64,000 nucleotides of DNA from positions 1,860,001 through 1,924,000 of the forward strand of contig OZ021722.1 of assembly GCA_963978545.1 (NCBI GenBank), in the 5' to 3' direction. Shown here piece by piece: positions 1 through 10,630 of the stretch. Origin of the DNA: Linyphia triangularis (taxonomy: Eukaryota; Arthropoda; Arachnida; Araneae; Linyphiidae). A program made the translations under genes and the position numbers. The notes under the pieces were generated by a model, which made no database searches, was not told the DNA's origin, and was given only the letters and a program-made list of their open reading frames with translations. The stretch's first letter is position 1, and every line of letters begins with the position of its first letter.

Positions 1-639
1 AGAAAGAAAAAAAGGAGAAAAAAAACTGGGGAAGTTAAAGTCGTACACCCAATACATGGACCAATAGGTTAATCTAATTAAATCCACTTCTTATTTTTTT
101 AAGCTACGTTTAAAGTTCTGAAATTTCAGTCAAAAAAGCCTAAATCAGTATTTCCACTGAACTGTAGATTGTTTGAAAAATACATGTACACAAGACTTAA
201 AAATGTTCAGAAAAACACAGAACAAATAAATAATGGGCGATTGGACTCTTTTCAGGAAAAAAAATCTGATAAAAAAAAGTGTTACCGTGTCCTTTAAGGA
301 ACTATATAACATTCAATTTAATAAATATTTTAATTAAATGTCAAACTCTGAGTGAAATCAATAAAATAGTACAGGTCATCAGCTGATAAGATACCCTGCC
401 TTACTCCACTTCCGCTTGCATTTAAATGTTTAACTTTTAATGTTAACTTTTCTAAAATGATCCCTAAAATACACACTTTGTTTACATCATGCCTTAACTA
501 AGGGAAAAGATGAAATGGAGCTAATAGTTGGTTATTTCAACTATTTGGCAAACATTCTGAAGTGTAAGATCCATAAAAGCAAATTTCTTTAACAAAGCAA
601 TTAAACCCCTAGGGTACAGATTTGGGAAAATTCTTGCGT
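1..639. other. AT-rich stretch, no gene seen
   Basis: The sequence is AT-rich with short A runs and no open frame that looks coding. I see no terminal repeats or splice-framed exon here. Confidence 0.6.
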
Positions 640-829
640 TTTGAACGATTGGTTTGCAAGCTAAACGATCTATTTGTATGCACAATAATGGATAATCAGG
701 AAGGGTCCTACAGCTTAACATGGATTCCGAACCACAACGAACATCGATGCCTAAAGCGGGATTCGAGCCAGATACCTCTGACATGCGTGACCAGAGGGCT
801 TAACCACACAGTCATCAAGTGGGCTGCGT
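640..829 (-). mobile_element. SINE-B copy (tRNA-derived, diverged)
   Basis: Read on the minus strand, this begins GCCCACTTGATGACTGTGTGG and carries a B-box-like GGATTCGAGCC element in reverse orientation (plus strand about 760). A tail ends with CAAACCAATC. The same layout recurs at 20168, 26566, 33700 and 47468, which shows it is a dispersed family. The head resembles a tRNA-Ala-type sequence with an internal RNA polymerase III promoter. This copy is diverged, and no clear target duplication is visible. Confidence 0.7.
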
Positions 830-959
830 TTCAAACGGATTTAATTTGCTGATGCAAGGAATAGTACATAAAGGCAGTAGATAGCGTGAAAATTCATTTA
901 TTAGAGCGATATGATTTTATCCTAGTCTGAATGACTTTAAAGGAACACAGCTAAACAAA

Positions 960-1275
960 TTATTTTCTTAGGGTATAGGTAAACCAATCGATGTTTGGCT
1001 TAACCCATCCCCAGGTAGCACAGCAGTATTGGCCAATGTCGGAAACCGGAGCTCTGGAAGATTGGCCAATCCTGGGTAATGTCGGAACGGCCAGCACCGA
1101 ACGGCTAACATTTTTGCAATATTGGCCAATATCGCAGTGCGGTTTTGGCCGATCTCGAGGAGCAGTTTTGGCCGATATCGATGCGTAGTTTTGGCCGATC
1201 TCGAGGAGTAGTTTTGGCCAGTATTGATGTGCAATCTTGGGCAATATCGATGAGCATTGGTTTAAACCAAATGTT
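960..1275. repeat. Minisatellite-bearing element with 'TTTTGGCCGAT' units
   Basis: A starting motif CCAGGTAGCACAGCAGTATTG at about 1009 is followed by degenerate repeats containing ATTGGCCAAT. From about 1142 to 1235 there is a run of four ~23-bp units beginning GTTTTGGCC. An inverted relative with the same start motif lies at 5795-5930, and a third sequence starting ACCCAAGTAGTAGCATGACG lies at 43688. The open frames across this block are by-products of the repeat. It is probably the end or body of a mobile element whose class I cannot name. Confidence 0.65.
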
Positions 1276-1279
1276 TTTC

Positions 1280-2684
1280 TTTTCCCTCAGAAAAACGAAA
1301 TATTTTTTTTTAAAGAATAATTTAAAATTGTATTTTTATTTATAATTAGATTTTTTAAATTATTTGATGTTGTAGATGACTTCTATTTTTAGCTGAAATA
1401 CAATATGTTCTAATGTATTTTAAAATAAATCTTCCAATTAAAAACTATTGAAGTTTTTATAAGTATCAAATGAATCGAAGAGCAATATTCTATGTATTAT
1501 GTAGTAAACAATTACTATTGTATATATTGAATTTAAAAAATAGTACCTCTAAATAAAATATTAAAATTTAATATGATTTGAATGTCCCCATAAATAGCAA
1601 CAATTGTTTATTTACTTAGTTCAAATTACTTTCAAAAGGAATATTCATTGTTTATAAAACATAAATTATTCTTGTTTATGCTAAATTTTATTTATAAATA
1701 TGTATACATGTAATTAGAAAAGGATAAAAAAAAGACCTCTGTTTAAACCAAAAAAACATGTTTTTTTCCAACCCTGAAAGAGCAATTTTAGCTACTATTT
1801 TTTTATTATATCACAGAGCAGTTTAGGGTAGATTTGCCACTCAACATATCTGAACTTTCTTTTTAGTGGAAGAAGTGGTTGCAAATGATAATTCTTATAT
1901 GCGTTTAGATTTAATTTTGAGCTGTTCAATGTTTAGTAACACATTGTTGCCCAAAAACCCTTAATAATTTGTTAAGTTATACTTAAACATTTGTAAAATA
2001 ATGTTTTCAACTCCCCTACCAAAAAAACAACATTTAGATAACAAAATGTCTGACATTCAAGGATTTAGAAAGATACATGCAATTTTAAACCAGAAAACTA
2101 ACAGTAGAATTTAAAATCCCTATTGGTCAATCAATACTCATTGAACTTTTTATGCTAAGGTTTCATAAAAATAGAAGGTTGAATTTTAAACTTGTGAAGT
2201 ATATTTTTTCTGCACCGATCAACTTCATTTATGAAGTCCCTTTTCATTTTTAAAACATAATTTTTCTCTATGCATTAAGAATCAAATAGATAGTAAATAA
2301 ATCTCATTTTAATGCTTTAGTTCATTCACTTCAATCATAATATTGTAAAAGCAATAAAGTGAATTAAATTGCAGACCCCCCCCCCCCCCATTGAAAAAGT
2401 TTTCATCCAAAAATTATTTGACAAAAACATCTATTATTTTAAAAAATCCACAATAATATTTACATGAATACCTCGTATAATGAATAATTTTTCATACTTT
2501 CATTCCTATTTTAATTGCTTTTTAATGACCGATAATTGAAACCCAATATAATTTAATTGATATTTTATGGCTTAAAAACCATGCACTCTTAAATTAATTG
2601 TCACTTTCTGCAGTGCATATTTATAATAAAAACATAAATTTAATACAAGCTGTTTATTATAATACATATTTTATTTTACATATT
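1280..2684. other. AT-rich stretch, no gene seen
   Basis: AT-rich DNA with a 14-C run at 2376-2389. It lies downstream, in minus-strand sense, of the gene model that ends at 2685. Minus-strand AATAAA signals at about 2675-2670 and 2658-2653 could serve that gene. Nothing else is supported. Confidence 0.5.
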
Positions 2685-5658
2685 TTATCTTCCTTTGAAG
2701 TTTCTACCTCGGCGAAGAAAACGAACCTGAAATATAAAATTATTCATTTCTGTTTTCATTAAGATTACATTAAAATTTAAAAATCAAATTATTGCATCAA
2801 ACTTTTTCTAGTCTTTAGCTCTTTTTATTTTATCCAAACTCTTTTTGTTAAGGAACTGGAATTTGTTATCAATAAAAGAAATCATGCAGTGCAGCATTTA
2901 CTGCCCATTAAAAAATAAAAAAAATTGCAAAATGAAAAACACAATTTTGCACAAAAGCATAAGATTATTAACATTTTGTTAAATTGTTATATCAGAAAAC
3001 ATTTTCTACTAACATTTAAGAAAATAATTTTAAACTGGTATTTAAATTTCAATCGTATATACTGAGCTTGTATGAATTTAATTTATATAAAGTTCTCTGC
3101 AAATACGTTTGCACCAACCTCAACCAAGCACACAAAAAACTATCAATCACGAAATAAATGCTAATTCTGTTTTTTTTTTTATAAACTCGTTCATTTTTCT
3201 TTAGACGTTTAAAATTGTAATAAATAATTTATAAGAGAGAAAAATCTCTTTTAAACTGTTAAATTAACCACCAAATAAAATCAAAATAAATAGTAAAAAG
3301 TGTTGTTGAAAAGTCTGTGATAAAATACACTGTTGCACTTGAAAAGTTATAGGAACTAATTTAGAACATAGTGTTTTTGTTGTTTTTTCTACTGAACTAA
3401 TTTTTCAATTATAAGCATATGACAAAGGTGATTTGTTCAAAATTGTTTAAAGAAACAGATAATTTTTTTTTATTTGAAAGACCAGAGATTCTCCATTGCT
3501 TATTATATTTTAAAATATAAATTATTGTAACATCAAATTGAAATTGCTTGGATCGTTACCTAATTGATTATCATATATTCTTACCTGGTAGAGGAAGTTT
3601 TCACGCTTTTTGGTTCACAAACAAGTTTTTGCTCGTTTTTTTGTGGGATTCCAAAGAAGGGGGATCGTCTTTGAAACGGGCTGGAATATTAGTTCGGCTT
3701 TTCTTGGTTAATAAATTTTCATCTTCTGAAGAATCACTCCCAATTGAACGAGCAAGCTCAGCTTTACCTTATGCCTGTTAAAATGAATCTAAATAGGAAA
3801 ATTATGGATATATGCTATCTCAAACTAGTTGCAAAACTTTATATACAATTTATTTATACAATTAAATATCTTATTTAAAGCACTTTTAATATAACTCACT
3901 AAAAAACCAATCTTCAGTTTGAGAAATTAAAATAGAATATTATTTAAATCTGTTAATAAATATCTGTTATTCATTTCCACCATTTCAAAAATCTACACCA
4001 TCAAAACTTGAACTGATAAGTAGATCAATGACTTATGAAACATTATTTGTGATACCTTGAATTATTTGTATATACCCTATACAAAAATTGTAATTTAATT
4101 ACTGTATGTACAATAGATTTTAAAATTAAATGTTTGCCATGTTATACTTGAGGGCATATATTCTTTAATCATGTTCATTCCCCCCTTCCCCATTTGTTGC
4201 AAACTACCAAAGACAACTTTTGTCTGAGATGAACCAAGATGAAGGAATTACTTCTACGGGTTCTCCATTTCCATCAATGACCCTACAACAGTATATTTCT
4301 TTATTTTAAACTGAACAGAATAACAAATTAACTATTGAAAGGCCATACTGGCATTTTACTGCCAAGGGAAGGAAGGCTACAACTATTACACTTTTCATTC
4401 CAAGACAGAAAATAGCACTAACAATAATACTTGATTACAATATTTGATGTTTACTTTTCAAATGGAAAGTCTTTTCTTTAAATGAACAAAACATTTTTAT
4501 TTTATAAAAACAACATCTTTGCATAGTGTGTTTAAATTAACACAAATGAAGTTAGGCATTAAAAATATATTTTTGTAGATATTTCAAAAATTTCCATTCA
4601 TTGCTCTTTTCTGAGAAATCAATAATTGCACAAGACAGACCTTTTAAATAGGAGAATGTACATATACAGTAAAACCCTGTTAACGCTAAGTCGATCTGGC
4701 CACTGAAATTGTTCGCTTTAACCGAATTTTGTGTTAAATAAATTAACGTTAAGTTTTAAGTACGGAGAACTGCTTTTCCTTCGCATTAAATGTGATTTTA
4801 TGCTAAGCAATTTTGAGTTAACAGGGTTTGGTGTATTTTTTCAAAAATAGGAAGCATAATAACATTAGTTATACATATTGTTAAAATTGACATTTTCTAG
4901 AACATTTACTTTTTATGCAAAGCAGTTGATTGAGATAATGCACCCTATTCCACACCACCTTTGAGATTGAGTAATAGACGTGTTTTAATTTAATGTGGTT
5001 TCCTCAATATGCCCAATTCACAATATATTCTATTAACAGAGCTAATCATGGAGCTTGGATATTGAATTTTATAAGCAATATAAACTAACGATAACAAATA
5101 TGATAAATAGGAAGGCAAACTAGAATGTAACATGTAGTATAAGTATTTCAATGATGAGCATAATTTGAAACAAGCAATGGAGGGGTAGGGGGGAATGGCT
5201 AAATGAGTATTAGTTTGCATCCGTGTATGGATGAGATAAAAGCTGAAAATCTTGTTTATATTTTAAACAGCAGCATTAAATAAATAATTGAAACCAACTC
5301 GATTCCTAATCAAGTTTAATGTGAATATCAATCACCTTTGTCAACATCGCTTTTGTAGATCAAACCAAGTCGGCAATCAAGTATCGTTGAAATTAACTAA
5401 AACCAACTTAAACCAATAATGTAATACGTAAATACCCCATGAAATCGACAAATTATTGTGACAACACTTACCAGTAATAAGTTTTCGATCCAATTTTAAT
5501 GTTACTAATGACCGTCGCGCCGGCGACATAACATAAATAAACTTAGTAAACACACATCCGGGCACTTCAGTTCCTTCAGCCACTCGGTGGCGATTCTTTT
5601 TGAGAAATTCTGCGCATCGGATTCGGCCAGTTTTGGCCGTAAGTCGAGATCGTTCCAA
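2685..5658 (-). CDS. Predicted three-exon gene, unknown small basic protein (possible 1-bp frameshift)
   Basis: Exon 1 is 5658-5472: ATG, 62 codons plus one base, then a GTAAGT donor. Exon 2 is 3767-3585, after a CATAAG acceptor and before GGTAAG. Exon 3 is 2726-2685, after TTTCAG and ending TAA. Exon 1 to exon 2 joins in phase (G|GT AAA). Exon 2 encodes an acidic-serine patch (GSDSSEDENLL) followed by basic residues (TKKSR, SHKKTSKN). As printed, it hits TGA at 3603-3601. One A fewer in the AAAAA run just before that point would keep the frame open into exon 3, whose end is RRGRNFKGR. A later in-frame ATG (MSPARRS) is an alternative start. AATAAA follows the stop within 15 nt. I do not recognise the protein. 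Either the A5 run holds a sequencing error, or this is a recent pseudogene, or the model is wrong. Confidence 0.45.
4667..4833. mobile_element. Tigger/pogo-like MITE
   Basis: The left end is CAGTAAAACCCTGTTAACGC and the right end is the reverse complement of CACCAAACCCTGTTAACTC. TA dinucleotides flank the element at 4665-4666 and 4834-4835. The CAGTAAAACC...GTTAA terminus is characteristic of short pogo/Tigger non-autonomous elements of the Tc1/mariner superfamily. It is 167 bp with no coding capacity and lies in intron 1 of the minus-strand gene model. Confidence 0.75.
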
Positions 5659-5794
5659 AATACATGATTTTTTAAAAAATGCTTAAAACCGTGGCAAAAA
5701 TATCACAAAACATATTAATGCAAACCTTCCTTTCTTATACATAAAATATTTTAATTTTAAAACTGTCGATCAACCTTTCAAACTTTTGAGTATC

Positions 5795-5930
5795 GTCTAT
5801 CCAATATTGGGCGAGATTGGGCAATATCGGCATCGAACGGCCGATTTTGCGCCATTCCACATCGGGATTGGCCAATGTAGGGCTGATATTGGCCAATACT
5901 GCTGTGCTACTTGGGTCATGGCTTTTCCGA
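5795..5930. repeat. Inverted relative of the 960-1275 element
   Basis: On the minus strand this reads ACCCAAGTAGCACAGCAGTATT, then repeated TTGGCCAAT and GCCCAAT motifs. That matches the start of the element at 1009 in opposite orientation. The two copies bracket the 2685-5658 gene model. They could be the two ends of one 4.9-kb element, or two independent insertions. Confidence 0.6.
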
Positions 5931-6179
5931 CATTAAAATCCTTCCAATCAACCTAGTTTGAATGACGAATTAGATTCGTCATTATTAACAAACAAAACAA
6001 GTGCATGACGAGTCTCAGCCGTCAAATGAACCGAAAAGGTTGAGCTCACAAATTAGCAACAAACACCCCAGTGTAGACACTATACGACTCCTGTAGATTG
6101 CTCATCCCCCCCCCCCCTTTCCTATAGAATTTCTCAGATTAAGTAAACGGGCGTTGCACCAAAAAATACAAGTTTTATG

Positions 6180-6467
6180 CATGGGCACCGCAAAGAAGGG
6201 CCAAGAAGGTGCACTTGCACCCCCACTGGATTTTGAAAATTAAAAATAACGAGGAAAATTGTATAGCTCGCATAAAACTGAAGTATGGTGGAGGATTTAA
6301 CTTCTTAATTTGATCCTAAAATTAATGAATAACTATTAACATTTTAATAGGAAATCCAATGACCTATTTCGAAAAATTAAAATTTAACCACCCCAACTTT
6401 TGCCACTTTGCATTCTCTTGTACGCGATCTGCAACCTCCTGAAAAATTATCCTGCCAAGCACCCATG
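6180..6467. mobile_element. hAT-type MITE with exact 8-bp target duplication
   Basis: Both ends read inward as CATGGGCACC and CATGGGTGCT. The 8 bp GTTTTATG is repeated exactly on both sides (6172-6179 and 6468-6475), which fits hAT integration. The interior carries the motif GTGCACTTGCACCCCC, shared with the elements at 54174 and inside 59656-62235. It is 288 bp and non-coding. Confidence 0.8.
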
Positions 6468-6475
6468 GTTTTATG

Positions 6476-7280
6476 ATATATTTAAATATACGTCTCACCG
6501 AACGAAAAAAGCTAATTATGTGGCTCTATGATTTGGATTAGTTGAATACTTATAATTCAGCATGCTAAAAGTGTTTAATATTTTAAATTACTTTAATAAA
6601 TTTTTATTATGGGAAATTCGTAATAGTTATTTGCTGGACAAATGCAATATAGATGTATGGCAATTTCTGGTGACTGACTTACCAATGTAAAAAGATTGAT
6701 ACCCTTTAATTGAAGATCTTTGGTTTAATTGTATAATTTCAGCTAGGCTTTCTTAAGACCGTAATGTTGCATTGGGTTCCTGAAGTGTAAGTAACCGTCT
6801 TTCAAAATTGTTATAAATAGATGCCTTATCAATTACAAAAAATTTCAAGTGTGCATTGTTCATTTAAATTAAATCGTGGTCGGTCGCAGCATAGTGCAGA
6901 AAAATCATTTAATCAAGAATGGTCAAGAGTTTGGAATGCCTGTTTGCTGAAGAAAATTAGTTCAAACACATTATTTGTTTATTCAAAGATTTCTGTATAC
7001 CGCAGCATTTTTGAACTGTGGTAAATAGTCGGTTGATTGGTATAAAATTCAAAATGGTTCAAACTAAGCAGAATTGCATGAGGTGCAGTGAGTTACCTAA
7101 AAAATAATTCCAAAACAATTTACACTTAATTTCAAACATTTTAGTGATATTTCTTTAAAGCTGACATAGACTCAATACCGTCAAAAAACTGCCGGCGCTT
7201 CGAAAACAACTTTTTCGAAAAACAGTCACAGACAATTGTAGGCTCTTTTTAATTAAATCCACTTATTTAATTTTTAAGCA
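6476..7280. other. AT-rich stretch, no gene supported
   Basis: No splice-framed exon or repeat boundary is visible. A 67-codon open frame at 6821-7024 shows no recognisable motif, and I do not call it a gene. Confidence 0.5.
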
Positions 7281-8380
7281 AAATTTGCTAAGTTTTATGC
7301 AAGTGTGTTTGTCCAAGAGACAAAAGAATGTCCTAACCAGAACTTGCATTTTAGCAGGAGTTGAGTACAGATTGACGAAAATCGAAGACCCAAAAACTAC
7401 TGAAAGCAAACTAATATGGCAAAGAATATGCCAATCAGTCAACCATCTTATAAAGCAATTACAAGGTGTTTTTGTGCTAAGGTGCAAACTTTTTTTTTCA
7501 GAAACATCTGGACCTGAAAATGATAAGGATTTCTCATAGCCACAATATCAAAGTCATGTAAATCTCATAGAAAACTAAAATACACTGCTCTTGCAAAAGT
7601 GTGACAGAACTAGGATGTCATATAAAAATGATGCATTGATTGCTTCAGTTAGGCTAGACGATGCAGGATTAATTATGGATGTTGATGCAATTGATAGGTC
7701 AAAATTGCATAGAGAAAGAAAAACGATATGAAAATATTCACAAATAGATGGAATTAGTAAACTCGAGTCCATATATTTTGATTGTAAGAAACAAAACTAA
7801 AGTCCTTTAACAAGTTGGAGATAGGAGCTACACAAAACTCAAGAGTCCAAGAGCATACATCTCTTATTTCTGAACCGGGACAAAACATTTCGGCCAAGTT
7901 TCTCACAGCACTGGGTTTGCAGAAGTTTCGACTAAACAACCAATCGGCACTTAGCAAGGATCAAAAATTCTTACTGAATATTTGCGAAATACAAAAAGGA
8001 ATTTGCTCCGAAGCTCTGTTGAACAGTAATCTTGGTAAATTTTTTCTAACTAGATGATTGACCACTGGAAACAGGATCTTTTGAATCGAATCCAGACACC
8101 AACCTTAAGATTGGCACATATTATTGAACCAGTAACACGGCGGAAAGGTTTCTTCGCTCGTCCCGAAAACATGATTATCACTCGCTTGTGGATAATTGGC
8201 CACATATCAGGCAACTAGCCTTACGACAAATTATGATGGCAAAAAAAGAGTCAACACTAATAACAAATGATAGTAACAGGAAATTTCTTTCATATATCTT
8301 GATTAACTCTGCTGCAGAGGATTATTACACTGACTTAATTCACTGGCAGAATTGTATTAAAACCAAACCTTAACTGACAA
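7280..8380 (+). pseudogene. Decayed ORF of an uncharacterised arthropod repeat-protein family
   Basis: Translations in several frames give consecutive protein-like pieces interrupted by stops and frameshifts. These are SVRLDDAGLIMDVDAIDRSK near 7640-7715, ESIYFDCKKQN near 7770, a SLISEPGQ piece near 7860, GFFARPENMI near 8147 and PHIRQLALRQIMMAKK near 8199. From memory, their order resembles a repetitive, uncharacterised protein family of invertebrate genomes with a CDR...DRAA block, a YFDGRKD block and an EEHISLI-EPG block. That family's biochemical role is unknown to me. With this much decay it cannot encode a working protein. Confidence 0.4.
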
Positions 8381-8399
8381 AAACGAAATCTAATACTTG

Positions 8400-8990
8400 G
8401 AACAGTTGGAAAGAATAGTGGCTATGGAAGATCATATTTCCAATCCTATTGCATATTCAAGCAGTTGAAAGGACTAAAAATCGCAAAACAAGTCTCTTTA
8501 AATGGTTTGAGGATTCTACACTAGGCACGGGATGATATTGACCCAACACCATTCTCATGAAATCGTGCCCGAATTTGAATCCAATTGTGATTTATAAGAA
8601 ATATGGTGTTTAAAGAAAGAAAACACAAAATTTACTTTTTATTTCACTTTTATAGTACAGCGATCATTGTAGCTTATTATATTTACGAAATTTTGATTTT
8701 TGACCCAAAATAAAGGATAATTAGCCACCTAATGATTACATTAGAAGTCCCCGATTATTTTTTTACATGATAAACAACTAAATGTAAGTAATTAAAACAT
8801 GCTACGTTATTTTTCTGGATGAAAATTTTCCAAATCAACTATTTTACAAAAATGTCCAAAAAGTGCAAAATTGCAAATAGTAACATAAGTGGCGGCGGAC
8901 TCCCGGAGACGTAAACCAAAAGTTTTCAAATTTTGAATTCTTATTTTTAATCCAAATTACAATGTTTTAGAGAAATTTTTAAGTACATTT
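8400..8990. other. AT-rich stretch, no gene seen
   Basis: No open frame, tandem unit or element end is recognisable in this stretch. Confidence 0.5.
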
Positions 8991-8999
8991 GTTTGAAAA

Positions 9000-9310
9000 A
9001 AGCTTTTTTTCTTGACCCAGCAGGAGAGAAGAACTAGAGAACATTTAATTCCTTTCTTTCAAAATTATTAAACAGAATGAGACTAAAGGTTTGGAATTTA
9101 CAACAGATTTTAGAACAAGATGTCACAATTTTAAATTGTTTAAATAACATCTACAGAAAGAACGCATTATTTTCAACGATAGGGTGATTGAAGAATGGAA
9201 TTGTTTGCCTGCGAATACAGTGAATTCAATTGTGGTAAGTGTTAAGAGGAATTTAGATAATTTACTGGAGGACAGTCAAAGGCCATTGATTACTTTTAGC
9301 TGGACCACTC
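9000..9310 (+). pseudogene. LINE (CR1-like) ORF2 C-terminal remnant
   Basis: One frame from about 9050 to 9310 reads FKIIKQNETKGLEF, then FRTRCHNFKLFK, one internal stop, then FNDRVIEEWNCLPANTVNS and VKRNLDNLL. The pattern RTRxHNxKLFK...FxxRVIxxWNxLP...VNSFKxRLDN is the familiar tail downstream of the reverse transcriptase domain in CR1- and Jockey-type non-LTR retrotransposons. The catalytic YADD region is absent, so this is a 5'-truncated dead copy, as is usual for LINEs. The 3' end is not defined. Confidence 0.65.
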
Positions 9311-10622
9311 TTGCTGAGCATCCTATCTGAAGTTGGTAGACTTCTTTTGTATTTGTAACTAAGTTTTCCTCGTAACTTTAACATATAAGTAACTTTATAG
9401 TGAGATTGAGATGTACAGCTTTTAGCCAGGGGGAATGCCCATAAAGGGTGACGATTTTGATACTGATTTTTCTTCCTAACCCCCAAAGTTATAATTTTTT
9501 TAAATATTCACAAATTTTTAATGAATTAAAAAATAAAAAGGGTGCTGACTGAGACTAATAAATGTCCAAATAGTTGTATACACATTTCTTTTGCTTAAAA
9601 AATAATTATTTTTCTTTATTCGATGAAATGCGAACCAAACAATTACAACTTTAATAGAGTTTAATTTTTAAATAAATTTTTAACTTTTATTTGAGAATAA
9701 TGTTGTTGCCAAGTGCTGAATAATGCTTAAAATATTGGGAACATTTGCTTGTTTGAAAGTGTAATTAGCAGATGAAGCTAATATTCAAAGCGTACATCCC
9801 AACTCCTTTGAAATCCCAACTCCTTTCCTCCAATATTTTATTTCCAAAAGGGGATGCATACAAAAGGCATGTACAACTGCATAACTAATCTCGACAATAT
9901 GATAATGCAGCATGGTGAACTTAGACTTTAATTCATTCATCACTGATCTACAAAATTTGAAATCATAATTATGAAATTGCGAAAATAAATGTAGCATAGA
10001 GAAATTAGGGATGCCGCAAGATTATCAATGTATTCATTTAATTTTAAATTAAAGAATTATCATTTTCACAAAACATCAACCATATTGTTTACGGAACTAC
10101 TACTAGTTGCTGCAGCTATACAAGTTTATGTTCTCCAAAGGGCAATAAGCAAACGCAATGTTGTAAAATATATTACAATATATAGTTATTTGAGAACAAC
10201 TTCAGGAAACAGCAAAAGCTGAAAAGCAAGTGATTTCAGACAATACAATTGATATTGCATAATGTAGAATACATTAAGAGTATTTCACTCAACTTTTTAA
10301 ACATTTTTTTTTCTGCATAATTTATAATCATGTAGGGCCTAACTGTATGTAGGGCCTTATTTACGGCCTCCTTCCATCCACTTTCCAGGGGTCCTTTTTT
10401 ATTAATTATCAAATAAAAATTTCATGTTCACATTTACTTGTGTAACAATAACTTAAATTCTTAATTTTATATACACTGTCATTAACATAGAATATTATAT
10501 TTATACTGAAGGTGTTGTATTCTAACTCTGTAAACTGTAAAAAATACTGAACACAATTATACTGCTTTAGTGGAACATATTTATTAAAAGAAAACAATGA
10601 GGGTCAAATTTGATTTCGGTTG
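9311..10622. other. AT-rich stretch, no gene seen
   Basis: Short open frames only. A short local duplication, TGTAGGGCCT, occurs twice near 10333-10360. No other structure stands out. Confidence 0.5.
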
Positions 10623-10630
10623 CTCTAGAG

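Noticed and set aside
6821..7024. 67-codon plus-strand frame
   Set aside because: No motif, no splice signals and composition like background.
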